A stretch of 64,000 nucleotides of DNA from an uncultured Eggerthellaceae bacterium (GTDB taxonomy: Bacteria > Actinomycetota > Coriobacteriia > Coriobacteriales > Eggerthellaceae): positions 62,001 through 126,000 of the forward strand of contig CANODU010000001.1 of the NCBI GenBank assembly GCA_947565185.1. The letters run 5' to 3'. Shown in pieces: positions 9,244 to 17,897 of the stretch. A program made the position numbers and the translations under genes. Under the pieces are notes generated by a model that worked only from the letters and a program-made list of their open reading frames with translations, ran no database searches and was not told the DNA's origin. Every line of letters starts with the position of its first letter. Positions within the stretch are counted from its first letter, which is position 1.

Positions 9244-9969
9244 TCATTCCCCTCTGTAGTAGAGGACGGCGATCTGGGTGCGATTGGTGAGATCCTTCTT
9301 GGACAGGATGGACGAGATATGGTTGCGCACGGTTCCTTCTGACAAGAACAGCTCGCTTGCGATCTGACGGTTGTCTTGACCCTGTGCAACGAGTCGAGCG
9401 ACAGCCCGTTCGCGTTCAGTGAGGTTTGAGAAGCAGTCTGTGCGCACGGGGTCTGCCTCTTTTGCGCCCACAGGGTCAGCGTGCGCGTCATGCGTGAGGG
9501 ATAGGTAGCTTGCGCGCGCATCGTCAAACGAGTTGCGGTATCCTTCGCGCTCTTGGCGCTCGCGGATATCGCGAATGGCCAGCAATGCCGCAGCGATGCA
9601 AAGCGCTATCACTGCGATGAGAGCATGCGAGGGGAGCGCGAACGGATAGGCAGGGGTCGTTGTGCTTGCTGCCATCGCTGCAAGGGGCCACGCCCAAGAG
9701 GTGCGTGCAGCCCATGTTCGCTCGTGCAAAGCCAGATACGCAGCCACGGGCAAGTAGCTTGCCACGTCTCCCATAAAGAGCGCGCATCCGTAGAAGGCGA
9801 TCTGCGATGCGATGCGCACGGGTGCGTTCGCGAAGTTGCAGATGCTGATGAGCGTGAAGGCTGCAAGGCATCCGACGATGGCAAGGTCGCCCGCATGCGC
9901 AACGACCAGGCAGACGGTGCAGATCAGCATCAAGGCTATCTCATCCATGAAGTCATCCATGCCCATCAT
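9244..9969 (-). CDS. Membrane-anchored LuxR-type transcription regulator
   Basis: The 241-aa protein starts with about 140 residues of mostly hydrophobic sequence, perhaps five or six membrane helices. A charged linker follows, then a C-terminal LuxR/GerE helix-turn-helix (about residues 172-238: LTERERAVARLVAQGQDNRQ, SEGTVRNHISSILSKK). There is no receiver or kinase domain, so it looks like a one-component membrane sensor-regulator, a design common in Coriobacteriia. It is transcribed divergently from the ABC exporter at 10150, and the shared 180-bp region holds an inverted repeat that could be its operator. No good Shine-Dalgarno precedes ATG 9969; in-frame ATGs at 9966 and 9960 are alternatives. 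Confidence 0.85.
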   Translation of the reverse strand: MMGMDDFMDEIALMLICTVCLVVAHAGDLAIVGCLAAFTLISICNFANAPVRIASQIAFYGCALFMGDVASYLPVAAYLALHERTWAARTSWAWPLAAMAASTTTPAYPFALPSHALIAVIALCIAAALLAIRDIRERQEREGYRNSFDDARASYLSLTHDAHADPVGAKEADPVRTDCFSNLTERERAVARLVAQGQDNRQIASELFLSEGTVRNHISSILSKKDLTNRTQIAVLYYRGE

Positions 9970-10064
9970 TCTATGCGAAGGAGTTCCTGTTCCTTTGCGA
10001 AGAGGGAAGGCGATGAGATGATCGGTTCAATGAAATGCCTGCTCTCGCTTGCATTCTTCAAGAA

Positions 10065-10078
10065 ATGACAAATGTCAT
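10065..10078. promoter_or_regulatory. Inverted-repeat operator candidate
   Basis: A perfect dyad, ATGACA-AA-TGTCAT, sits midway between the divergent LuxR-type gene and the ABC exporter, 72 bp before the exporter start. Dyads of this shape suit dimeric LuxR/NarL-type DNA-binding domains. A TTGCAT hexamer at 10049-10054 could be a -35 with the dyad overlapping the -10 region. That this regulator binds it is inferred. Confidence 0.5.
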
Positions 10079-10149
10079 CTTTCAGAAAGGGGCATGATGC
10101 CGCATGATTCTTGGATCATCAGCTATGCCGATCCGTGAAGGAGCATCGC

Positions 10150-11085
10150 GTGGATACCGTTGTGAGCGTACAGGATCTGGTCAAGCGCTACGGGAGCACC
10201 GTCGCTTTGGACCACTTCAATCTGGAGATAGGGAAGGGAGAGGTCTTCGGGCTTCTGGGGCCGAATGGCTCTGGCAAGACCACTGCCATCAATTGCATCT
10301 TGCAGCTGCTCACCTATGACAAAGGCGAGATCAGCCTCTTCGGGCGACCCATGACACAGGTAAGCTATGACCTCAAAGCGCGCATCGGCGTGGTACCCCA
10401 GAACGTCGCTGTTTTCGAAGAGCTGAACGTGCAACAGAACATCGATTACTTCTGCAGCTTGTACGTGAGGGACGCAGCCAAGCGCAAGCGCCTCGTCCAA
10501 GAAGCGATCGCGTTCGTAGGCCTTGAGGATCATGTGCGCATGCGTCCGAAGAAGCTCTCAGGTGGTTTGCTCAGGCGCCTCAATATCGCGTGCGGCATCG
10601 CGCACAAGCCCGAGCTGATCTTCCTTGATGAGCCTACGGTGGCGGTCGATCCGCAGAGCCGTGCAGCCATCCTCGATGGCATCGAGCAGATGAACGCAGC
10701 AGGATCCACGATCGTCTACACCAGCCATTATATGGAAGAGGTGGAAGAGATCTGCACGCGCATCATGATCATGGATAAGGGGCATACGCTGGCGATCGGC
10801 ACGAACGAAGAATTGAAGGCGCTCGTGGCGGCAGGCGAGAAGATCGTCATCGAAGCGCACGTGAGCGAGGCTGCGCTCATCCGCCTTCGCGCGCTTCCGC
10901 ATGCATTGCGCGTGGAATACGGCAACGGACGTTTGGAAGTGGTCTGTGAGAATGCTGAGCACAACGTGGCAGACGTGCTGGATACGCTTGCCCAGGCGCG
11001 CATCAAGCCTGGGCGCATCTGGGCAGAGCCGCCCACGCTCAACGATGTCTTCCTTGAGATCACCGGCCGCGAGCTGCGCGATTAG
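10150..11085 (+). CDS. ABC exporter ATP-binding protein
   Basis: Energises the two ABC-2 type permeases that follow. In 311 aa it has Walker A (GPNGSGKTT), Q-loop (VVPQNVAVFEEL), a slightly atypical signature (LSGGLLRRLNIA), Walker B (LIFLDEPTVAVDP) and the switch His (YTSHYMEEVEEI). A further ~90 residues end in the LNDVFLEITGRELRD tail usual in drug/bacteriocin-type exporter ATPases. GTG 10150 is selected because GAAGGAG lies 6 nt upstream; the open frame continues to a TTG at 10111 without such a site. The permease gene starts 9 bp after the stop. Confidence 0.93.
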   Translation: MDTVVSVQDLVKRYGSTVALDHFNLEIGKGEVFGLLGPNGSGKTTAINCILQLLTYDKGEISLFGRPMTQVSYDLKARIGVVPQNVAVFEELNVQQNIDYFCSLYVRDAAKRKRLVQEAIAFVGLEDHVRMRPKKLSGGLLRRLNIACGIAHKPELIFLDEPTVAVDPQSRAAILDGIEQMNAAGSTIVYTSHYMEEVEEICTRIMIMDKGHTLAIGTNEELKALVAAGEKIVIEAHVSEAALIRLRALPHALRVEYGNGRLEVVCENAEHNVADVLDTLAQARIKPGRIWAEPPTLNDVFLEITGRELRD

Positions 11086-11094
11086 GGGTGCATC

Positions 11095-12351
11095 ATGCAG
11101 GCGAGCTTCAAATACTCATTGCTCCAGATGATCCGCGTGCCTGGGGTGCTCATCTGGACATTGGTCTTCCCGTTGGTGTTGGGGTCGCTCTTCGTGCTCA
11201 TGTTGGGATCTTTGGACGACCATGCTGAGGAGGCTCAGGTGAATGTGGTGGTCGTGGGGGATGAACGAGCGGCTGGTGCAGATGACAGCTTCTTCAGCGA
11301 AGAGGCATTCAACGAAGGTGCATTCGATGAAGAGGCGCTTGGAACACGGGCGTTCGCAACCTTCATAGATGCGTTGGGAAAGGGAGATGACGCGCTCTTC
11401 CATATCGCATATGCAGCATCTCCTGAAGAGGCGGCAGACATGGTGCGTGCAAGCTTAGGCACGGATAGCGAATACGCCGGGTACGTCTTCTATGAGGGAG
11501 GTGAGGTGCACACGGTCTTGGCGAAAGCCACTACGCCAACGGAAGCGTATGAGATCGAGCCCTCCATCCTGATGATGGTGATGGATCGCTATGTAGCGGA
11601 AGAGGCTCTGTTCAAGGACCTTCTTCAAAAGGATCCTGCTGCGCTTGCCGACTCTTCTCTCATGGCATCATCGATGGCTCCCATCAACGCCACCATCCAA
11701 GCAAGCGTCACGGAGAGCCAACCGCATGAATCGTGGCGCTACTACTTCGCGCTTCTCGGCATGGCGGCATTCTTCGGAGCCAATCTGGGACTCGTCGGGT
11801 TCCAGCAGATTCGCGCGAATGCGTCTGCTTTGGCCGCCCGGCGCAGCTTGGGCACGCTCGGCCATGGCAAGACCGCGCTGGTCACGCTCCTTGCCAGCTG
11901 GCTCCTTGCTTTCCTGAGCCTGATCATCCTCCTTGGTTACATCATGGTGGTGGGCGGCGTTGATTTCGGAGAGCACACGGGGATATGCATCCTCATCTGC
12001 TTGGCAGCGTCGCTGTGCGCTACCGCTTTGGGATGCGCGCTCTCTGCTATCTCCAAGATCCCCGATCAGGCGAAGGGTGGCATCTTGTCTGGGCTCGTGT
12101 GCTTAGCTTCCGTCTTCGCGGGGCTCTACGGCCAGCCTACCATGGATTTCGCTGATGCGGTGTCTCAGAGCGCTCCTTGGGCAGACGCCATCAACCCCGT
12201 TGTGCAGGTCTGCCAGGCGTTCTATGCCACCATGTACTACGACACGTATGCGCAGGCATATGCGCATGCGGGCATCTTGCTGGTCATGGCGCTCATCTTC
12301 TTCATCCTGTCAGCGCGCTCTTTGAGGAGGCAACGCTATGCAAGTCTTTAA
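11095..12351 (+). CDS. ABC-2 type exporter permease, first subunit
   Basis: Membrane subunit of 418 aa with the ABC-2 layout. One N-terminal helix (IWTLVFPLVLGSLFVLML) is followed by a ~180-residue extracytoplasmic domain, then five C-terminal helices starting near residue 218. The extracytoplasmic domain carries a short acidic repeat (EEAF-NEGAF-DEEAL, about residues 67-81). The substrate cannot be told; architecture fits peptide, lipid or drug export. The last 14 bp overlap the second permease, indicating tight coupling. Confidence 0.9.
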   Translation: MQASFKYSLLQMIRVPGVLIWTLVFPLVLGSLFVLMLGSLDDHAEEAQVNVVVVGDERAAGADDSFFSEEAFNEGAFDEEALGTRAFATFIDALGKGDDALFHIAYAASPEEAADMVRASLGTDSEYAGYVFYEGGEVHTVLAKATTPTEAYEIEPSILMMVMDRYVAEEALFKDLLQKDPAALADSSLMASSMAPINATIQASVTESQPHESWRYYFALLGMAAFFGANLGLVGFQQIRANASALAARRSLGTLGHGKTALVTLLASWLLAFLSLIILLGYIMVVGGVDFGEHTGICILICLAASLCATALGCALSAISKIPDQAKGGILSGLVCLASVFAGLYGQPTMDFADAVSQSAPWADAINPVVQVCQAFYATMYYDTYAQAYAHAGILLVMALIFFILSARSLRRQRYASL

Positions 12352-13573
12352 GTGCGCCTTGCGCATCTTGCGCGCATCGTTCATCTTCCCTTTGATCTAT
12401 GTCGTGGGTCTGAGCTTCCTCAGCGTGCTGATCGCATCTTCCGTGACGCCTGTGACCGACGCGCACCAGGGTGAGTTCCAGCGCGCAGAGTATGCGTATG
12501 CGATCATCGATCGGGACGGGAGCACGCTCTCGTCCTCCTTCGCTGATGCGCTGGCCGTTGGCGGTCAAGAGGTCTTCGTGGCAGATGAGCGCGTATCCAT
12601 CCAAGATGCGATAGCGAAAGGGCAGGTGGACCAACTGCTCATCATCCCCGCAGGGTATGAGGAGCGCTTCTTGGCGGCACAGAGCGCAGATGAGGTCCCG
12701 GAGATAGAGGCAGTGGTCAGCTATTCGTCGCTTGCGGGTGCCTATGTGGATGAGGTGGTCGGCGAATACGCATCGCTGCTCTATGCGCTCAAGGCCACGG
12801 AAGGAAGCGGGGATGTGCAAGCGTTCGTTGATGATGCGCTCGCATTCGCGGCGAAGCAAGCCCAAGGTACGGTGTTGGAAGGGGAGATGGGCTACAGCGC
12901 GCTCGATCAGCTGATCCTCTATCTGACATGGGGCATGTACCCGCTCTTCACAGGCATCACGGTGTGCATCGGCGTGCTGCTCTATCGGATCGGGCGCGCG
13001 GATGTGCGCAAGCGGAATCTGACCTCACCGCTTCCCCTCCGCTCGCTGAATGCGCAATCGGTGCTCAGCTGCGTTGTCGTTGCATGCGCATCTGCGGCGT
13101 GGGTGCTGGTGTTGGGGCTGATCGCGTTCCCTGAAGGTGCCGCCGAGCTGGGAGCAGCAGGTGTGGGCGCATGCGCGCTGGTCGTGATGGTCTTCTCGCT
13201 GATCCCTACTTCCATAGGGTTCTTGCTGGGCATGCTGGGCGCGAATACGGGCGTGGTGAACTCTGTGGGCAACATCGCAGGCCTTGCCATATCCTTCTTC
13301 GGAGGGGCATGGTTCTCGGTCAGCTTGATGGCGCCCATTGTGCGCGACCTAGCCCACTGGCTGCCTGGGCTGTGGTATACGCAAGCATGTACGGCTATCG
13401 CGGATGCGAGCAGAGGGACAGCAGGTGCGGATCTTGGCAGCGTGGGCACATCCCTTGGCGTGATGGCCCTCTTCGCAGCGGCGTTCTTCTGTGCAGGCAT
13501 GGTCGCCAGCAAGCGGCGCGCGCAGACTTCAGATGCAGGGGGAAACCGGGCTGCGGAGGCTGTGAGGGCATAG
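12338..13573 (+). CDS. ABC-2 type exporter permease, second subunit
   Basis: The 411-aa partner permease with the same topology as the gene before it: one N-terminal helix (FIFPLIYVVGLSFLSVLIAS), a ~170-residue extracytoplasmic domain, then five or six C-terminal helices from about residue 195. The two permeases probably form a heterodimer with the ATPase at 10150. The start is inside the end of the previous gene, a 14-bp overlap. The product ends in a basic cytoplasmic tail (SKRRAQTSDAGG). Confidence 0.9.
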   Translation: MQVFKCALRILRASFIFPLIYVVGLSFLSVLIASSVTPVTDAHQGEFQRAEYAYAIIDRDGSTLSSSFADALAVGGQEVFVADERVSIQDAIAKGQVDQLLIIPAGYEERFLAAQSADEVPEIEAVVSYSSLAGAYVDEVVGEYASLLYALKATEGSGDVQAFVDDALAFAAKQAQGTVLEGEMGYSALDQLILYLTWGMYPLFTGITVCIGVLLYRIGRADVRKRNLTSPLPLRSLNAQSVLSCVVVACASAAWVLVLGLIAFPEGAAELGAAGVGACALVVMVFSLIPTSIGFLLGMLGANTGVVNSVGNIAGLAISFFGGAWFSVSLMAPIVRDLAHWLPGLWYTQACTAIADASRGTAGADLGSVGTSLGVMALFAAAFFCAGMVASKRRAQTSDAGGNRAAEAVRA

Positions 13574-13624
13574 GAATCCGCGTGCCTCGCCGCTTCGCGC
13601 TCTTCCTGCATGGTTGACCGTAGC

Positions 13625-13720
13625 GCAGCGCTTGAGCGCTGCCCCCTGAAAGAGATAGATATGAACAAGGCAGAACTAAAGTTCTGCACTACGGTTCTGC
13701 GCTGCGGTTCTGCGCTGCGG
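13625..13720. repeat. Small inverted and tandem repeats between convergent genes
   Basis: The 175-bp gap between convergent genes contains three things. First, a 2-nt-spaced palindrome (13625-13632 with 13635-13642). Second, a 7-bp hairpin, GCAGAAC-TAAA-GTTCTGC, at 13670-13687. Third, two direct copies of CGGTTCTGCGCTG (13692-13704 and 13705-13717) that reuse the hairpin arm TTCTGC. No T-run follows, so it is not a standard terminator. No credible gene is present in the gap. Confidence 0.5.
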
Positions 13721-13748
13721 ACAGTTTGTCAAGCCGAGCTCTTCGCGC

Positions 13749-15071
13749 TCATGCGCTTCCATCTCCGAAGTGGAGCTCTCGTTCGTATCCGGTGAGGCGC
13801 TTGCGCGCCTGTTCGCGCAGGTTGTTCATCCCTGAGAGGAACTGCCGATACATCACGAGCGTGAGATAGCGCCCACGTTCGGTGAGCAAGATCTCGTCTG
13901 CGCTGTTCACAGAGAATGCGCCGTTCGCGGCTAAGAATGCCATCTCCATGGGAAGGCCTTGCTCCACGCTCATGCCGAATTCGCGGCGGAAGCGATCCTT
14001 ATCCAGGCGCAGCCGATAGAGATCCAAAAGGAAGCGATAGCGCATGAGGTCGCGCTTCGCCATGACCGTCTTCTCCTTGACCGACATGCGCCCGCCTTCG
14101 ATCATGGCATCGTATTTCGGGATGCTGAATTCGTTCACATAGAGCGCGCCGTTCAGGTGCGTGATGGAGCCGCTGCCGATGGCGGGGTATTCGTTGTAGG
14201 AGGTCTGATATTCGTTGATGCGCACGGCATGGTCTTGCGTGCCGTCTGCGCCCAGCCGATTGAACGTCCAGACCGTCTCGCGTTCGAACAGCGGTGCATC
14301 TCCTCCTGCCAGCACTCCATCCAAGATGCGGTAGAAGCGCCATTCGCGTCCGTAGTCCATGCTTCCCAGCGTGGAGGTCATCTTCTTCATGGTGGCGTTG
14401 GACACGTAGAGCGGCGAGAACGTGGTCTGCCGCGCGCCGCAGGTGGCGATGCGCTCCAGGTCGTTGAAGAGGATCTCCTCGGTCTGGGACGGGAAGTTGA
14501 AGATCATGTCCACGTTGAGCGAATCGAAATAAGGGACAGCCTCGCCGATGCGCTCGAAGATCTCTTGTCCGCTGCCGTATTTCTCGTAGCGGTCCATCTG
14601 GCGCAAAAGGTCATCGTCGAAGCTCTGCACGCCGACCGAGAGACGTTGGATGCGCCCGGTCATCTTCTCCAGGTATGAGGGGATGAGGTGGTTGGGGTTC
14701 GTCTCCACCCCCACCTCTTCGATGGAGAACGCATCGCGCGCAAGGTCGATGGTCTCGCACAGCTCATCGATCATGACAGTGGGCGTGCCGCCGCCGAAGT
14801 ACAGGCTCTCGAAGTCATAGCCCAGATCTGCCAGCATCATCATCTCAGCGCGCAGGTTCTTGAAGTAGGGGCGCGCTATCTCTTCGCGGAACGGATAGCG
14901 GTTGAAGCTGCAATAGGGGCAGAGTCGCTCGCAGAAGGGGACATGCAGATAGAGCATGTAACGCTCACCGGGCGTAGGTCCGGGCAGGTGCGTCTCAGAG
15001 GTGGGATGAGAGAGGAGCGAGCGGCGGATCATGGGCTTCAACAGCCTTGTCAGGAATCGTTCTGCGAGCAT
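13749..15071 (-). CDS. HemN/HemW-like radical SAM protein
   Basis: The 440-aa product has the CX3CX2C cluster motif in HVPFCERLCPYCSF (C47, C51, C54) and the YFGGGTPTV glycine motif. It also has the ETNPNHLIPS and RLSVGVQSFDD segments typical of the coproporphyrinogen dehydrogenase-like family. No other heme gene is near, so a true HemN role is not supported; HemW-type heme chaperone or HutW-type heme-related roles are alternatives. The start is uncertain: the frame is open to 15173, but the region beyond 15071 is the serC promoter side. ATG 15071 has only a weak GGAAAG site, and ATG 15032 is possible. Confidence 0.82.
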   Translation of the reverse strand: MLAERFLTRLLKPMIRRSLLSHPTSETHLPGPTPGERYMLYLHVPFCERLCPYCSFNRYPFREEIARPYFKNLRAEMMMLADLGYDFESLYFGGGTPTVMIDELCETIDLARDAFSIEEVGVETNPNHLIPSYLEKMTGRIQRLSVGVQSFDDDLLRQMDRYEKYGSGQEIFERIGEAVPYFDSLNVDMIFNFPSQTEEILFNDLERIATCGARQTTFSPLYVSNATMKKMTSTLGSMDYGREWRFYRILDGVLAGGDAPLFERETVWTFNRLGADGTQDHAVRINEYQTSYNEYPAIGSGSITHLNGALYVNEFSIPKYDAMIEGGRMSVKEKTVMAKRDLMRYRFLLDLYRLRLDKDRFRREFGMSVEQGLPMEMAFLAANGAFSVNSADEILLTERGRYLTLVMYRQFLSGMNNLREQARKRLTGYERELHFGDGSA

Positions 15072-15123
15072 CTTTGCTGGTCTGCTTTCCTTGCACGTGC
15101 GTAAGTTGTCTGATGATTCACGA

Positions 15124-15129
15124 TACAAT
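15124..15129 (+). promoter_or_regulatory. Probable -10 element for serC
   Basis: TACAAT lies 43 bp before the serC start in the divergent gap. The TTGTCT at 15106 is only 12 bp away, too close for a normal -35, so only the -10 is proposed. Confidence 0.35.
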
Positions 15130-15171
15130 AGCAAAAGCCAAGACGAACCGAACATAAGGAGCGCACATCTC

Positions 15172-16254
15172 ATGGCACGTGTCTACAACTTTTCGGCCGG
15201 TCCCGCCATCCTCCCCGAGGAGGTGTTGCGCGAAGCCCAAGCAGGCATGCTGGACTACAACGGATGTGGCATGTCCGTCATGGAGATGAGCCATCGCTCG
15301 AAGGCCTTCGCGGAGATCATAGAGACGGCTGAGGCGGACATCCGCGACCTCATGGCCATTCCGGAGAACTACCACGTGCTCTTCCTCCAGGGTGGCGCCA
15401 CGCAGCAGTTCGCGGCCATCCCCATGAACCTCATGCAGAACAAGAAGGCTGACTACATCGTCAGCGGTTCGTGGTCGAAGAAGGCGGCGAAGGAGGCCAA
15501 GCTCTACGGGGATGTGCGCATCGTGGCTTCATCGGAGGATGAGAACTTCTCCTACGTGCCGGATGTGGATGGCCTCACATTCCGCTCAGATGCGGATTAC
15601 GCCTACATCTGCCAGAATGAGACCATCTACGGCACGCGCTATGTGAAGCTGCCGGATACGGGTGACGTGCCGCTCGTGTCCGATGTGTCCTCCATGTTCC
15701 TCTCTGAGCCCGTGAATGTTGCTGACTACGGCATCATCTATGGCGGCGTGCAGAAGAACGTCGGGCCGGCAGGCGTGGTCATCGTGATCGTGCGCGAGGA
15801 TTTGGTGCGCGAAGACGTGATACCCACAACGCCCACCATCATGCGCTACCTGACGCAAGTGGACGCGAAGAGCCTCTCGAATACGCCTCCCTGCTGGGGC
15901 ATCTATATCTGCGGCTTGGTCTTCAAGTGGCTCAAGGGCCTGGGTGGGCTTGAGGTCATGAAGCAGATGAACGAGGAGAAGGCAGCGCTGCTCTACGATT
16001 TCTTAGACTCTTCCAAGCTGTTCCGGGGCACGGCGCGCAAGGATTGCCGCTCTCTCATGAACGTCCCGTTCGTCACCGGGGACGCAGACCTAGACGCGAA
16101 GTTCATCGCGGAATGCAAGAACCACAACATCGAGTCCATCAAGGGCCATCGCAGCGTGGGGGGCATGCGCGCCAGCATCTACAACGCTATGCCGAAGGCT
16201 GGCGTGGAGGCGCTCGTCAGCTTCATGGCGCAATTCGAGAAGGAGAACTCGTAG
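15172..16254 (+). CDS. serC: Phosphoserine aminotransferase
   Basis: PLP-dependent conversion of 3-phosphohydroxypyruvate plus glutamate to phosphoserine, the second step of serine synthesis. The 360-aa product has the family opening VYNFSAGPAILPEEVL, the GGATQQFAAIPMNL phosphate-binding loop, and the PLP lysine in IYGGVQKNVGPAG. The C-terminal GHRSVGGMRASIYNAM signature is also present. The N-terminus is set by ATG 15172 with AAGGAG 10 nt upstream. The gene is followed at once by serA (1-bp gap), forming a serCA unit; no serB is present in the window. Confidence 0.97.
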   Translation: MARVYNFSAGPAILPEEVLREAQAGMLDYNGCGMSVMEMSHRSKAFAEIIETAEADIRDLMAIPENYHVLFLQGGATQQFAAIPMNLMQNKKADYIVSGSWSKKAAKEAKLYGDVRIVASSEDENFSYVPDVDGLTFRSDADYAYICQNETIYGTRYVKLPDTGDVPLVSDVSSMFLSEPVNVADYGIIYGGVQKNVGPAGVVIVIVREDLVREDVIPTTPTIMRYLTQVDAKSLSNTPPCWGIYICGLVFKWLKGLGGLEVMKQMNEEKAALLYDFLDSSKLFRGTARKDCRSLMNVPFVTGDADLDAKFIAECKNHNIESIKGHRSVGGMRASIYNAMPKAGVEALVSFMAQFEKENS

Positions 16255-16255
16255 C

Positions 16256-17830
16256 ATGGATGCCAAGGTACTGGTCACTGAGAAGATCGCAGATGAGGGG
16301 TTGGATGCCCTCAAGGAGCGCGGCTATGAGGTCATAGAGCTCTTAGACGCGCAGCCGGAAGAGATCAAGGACGCCATCAAGGACGCGGATGCGCTCATCG
16401 TGCGCTCCGCTACGCGCGTGACGCCGGATCTGTTGGATGCGGCGAAGGATCTGAAGGTCATCGGGCGCGCGGGCGTGACCGTTGACAACATCGACATCGA
16501 AGCGGCCAACGAGCGCGGCATCATCGTCTGCAATGCGCCCACCTCCAACATCATCTCAGCTGCAGAGCACACCATGGCGCTCTTGCTGGCAGCAGCGCGC
16601 AACATCTGCCCGGCGAACGCATCGGTGCACTCCGGTTCCTGGGCGCGCCATCGCTTCATGGGCCGCGAGCTGTTCAACAAGACGCTCGCCATCTTCGGGT
16701 TGGGTCGCATCGGTAGCCTGGTGGCTGAGCGCGCCCGCGCCTTCGGCATGGACCTCATCGCCTATGACCCATACTGCTCGCCGGAGCGGGCCGAACAGCT
16801 GGATGTCACGCTCATGGATTCCGTCCAGGACATCTTGCCGTTGGCGGACTTCATCACCGTGCATCTGCCGCTTACCCAAGATACCTACGGCATGTTCGGC
16901 GCGGCTGAATACGCCGCCATGAAGAATGGCGTCATCCTCATCAACCCGGCGCGCGGTGGCATCTTCGAAGTGGATTCCCTGGCGGATTTCGTGGCAGCGG
17001 GCAAGATCGCTGCAGTGGGGATCGACGTCTTCGAAGAGGAGCCCTGTACGGATAGCCCCCTGCATTGCTTCGAGAACGCCATCCTGACGCCGCACATCAG
17101 CGCAGTCACCAAGGAGGCGCAGGTGCGCGCGGGCGTCGAGATCGCGGAATACATCTGGGCGGCCTTGGAAGGCTCCATCGTGCCCACGGCCATCACCCCT
17201 TCGGGCATCCCGCCTGAGGTCATGGATGCCGTGCGTCCCTATGTTCCTGCAGCGAAGATCGCTGGGCGCATGGTCTCAAGTTTGGTGGGCATCCCTGAGC
17301 AGGTGACCGTCACGCTGGAGGGCGCTATATCGGACGCGGACCCAGCGGCCATCGTGGCAGGAGTTGTGAACGGCATCCTGAAGTACAAGGAGATCGGCGC
17401 CGTATCCTTGGATAACGCGCGCCTCATGGCCGCACGTCACGGCATGGATATCCGCGCTCAAGCGGATAGGGAAGCCCAAGGCTATGAATCAGCCATCAGG
17501 GTGAAGGCAGACGAGGTGGAGGTCGCCTTCACGCTCTATGGGCTGGATCAGCATCCACGCCTCATCTCGTTCAATGGCTACCACACAGACATAGAGCCAG
17601 CACCGTCTGCGCTCGTGTTCGAATACGTGGACTCCCCAGGGCGCATCGGCATCATCGGGACCATCCTCGGCGAGGCTGGCGTGAACATCACCACCATGCA
17701 GATCGGCACGAAGCCCGAAGAGCAGTGCGCGCTCGTGTACATGAACGTGGAGGGGGATGTCACGGCTGAGGTGACCGAAAAGCTCGAAAGCGCCATGGAA
17801 TACAAGAATATCTGGCAGCTTTCCATCTGA
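16256..17830 (+). CDS. serA: D-3-phosphoglycerate dehydrogenase
   Basis: NAD-dependent oxidation of 3-phosphoglycerate, the committed step of serine synthesis. At 524 aa it is the long form: catalytic and Rossmann domains (GLGRIGSLVAERARAFGMD, NPARGGIFEVDSL, catalytic HISAVTKEA), then an intervening allosteric substrate-binding domain (about 315-440). A C-terminal ACT domain (SPGRIGIIGTILGEAGVN) probably binds serine for feedback control. The start ATG 16256 is 1 bp after the serC stop, with GAAGGAG in the end of serC. Confidence 0.97.
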   Translation: MDAKVLVTEKIADEGLDALKERGYEVIELLDAQPEEIKDAIKDADALIVRSATRVTPDLLDAAKDLKVIGRAGVTVDNIDIEAANERGIIVCNAPTSNIISAAEHTMALLLAAARNICPANASVHSGSWARHRFMGRELFNKTLAIFGLGRIGSLVAERARAFGMDLIAYDPYCSPERAEQLDVTLMDSVQDILPLADFITVHLPLTQDTYGMFGAAEYAAMKNGVILINPARGGIFEVDSLADFVAAGKIAAVGIDVFEEEPCTDSPLHCFENAILTPHISAVTKEAQVRAGVEIAEYIWAALEGSIVPTAITPSGIPPEVMDAVRPYVPAAKIAGRMVSSLVGIPEQVTVTLEGAISDADPAAIVAGVVNGILKYKEIGAVSLDNARLMAARHGMDIRAQADREAQGYESAIRVKADEVEVAFTLYGLDQHPRLISFNGYHTDIEPAPSALVFEYVDSPGRIGIIGTILGEAGVNITTMQIGTKPEEQCALVYMNVEGDVTAEVTEKLESAMEYKNIWQLSI

Positions 17831-17897
17831 TCTGGCGCGGATAGGTGTATAACGGGGAGCTTGGAGAAGGTCTTCTCAGAGCGAAAGGACGTACGCG

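Noticed and set aside
13625-13642. Terminator from the palindrome GCAGCGCT-TG-AGCGCTGC
   Set aside because: A 2-nt loop is too tight for a regular hairpin and no T-run follows; kept only as a repeat.
13610-13795. 61-codon open frame between the exporter and the radical SAM gene
   Set aside because: No ribosome binding site, includes the hairpin and tandem repeats, and runs into the convergent gene.
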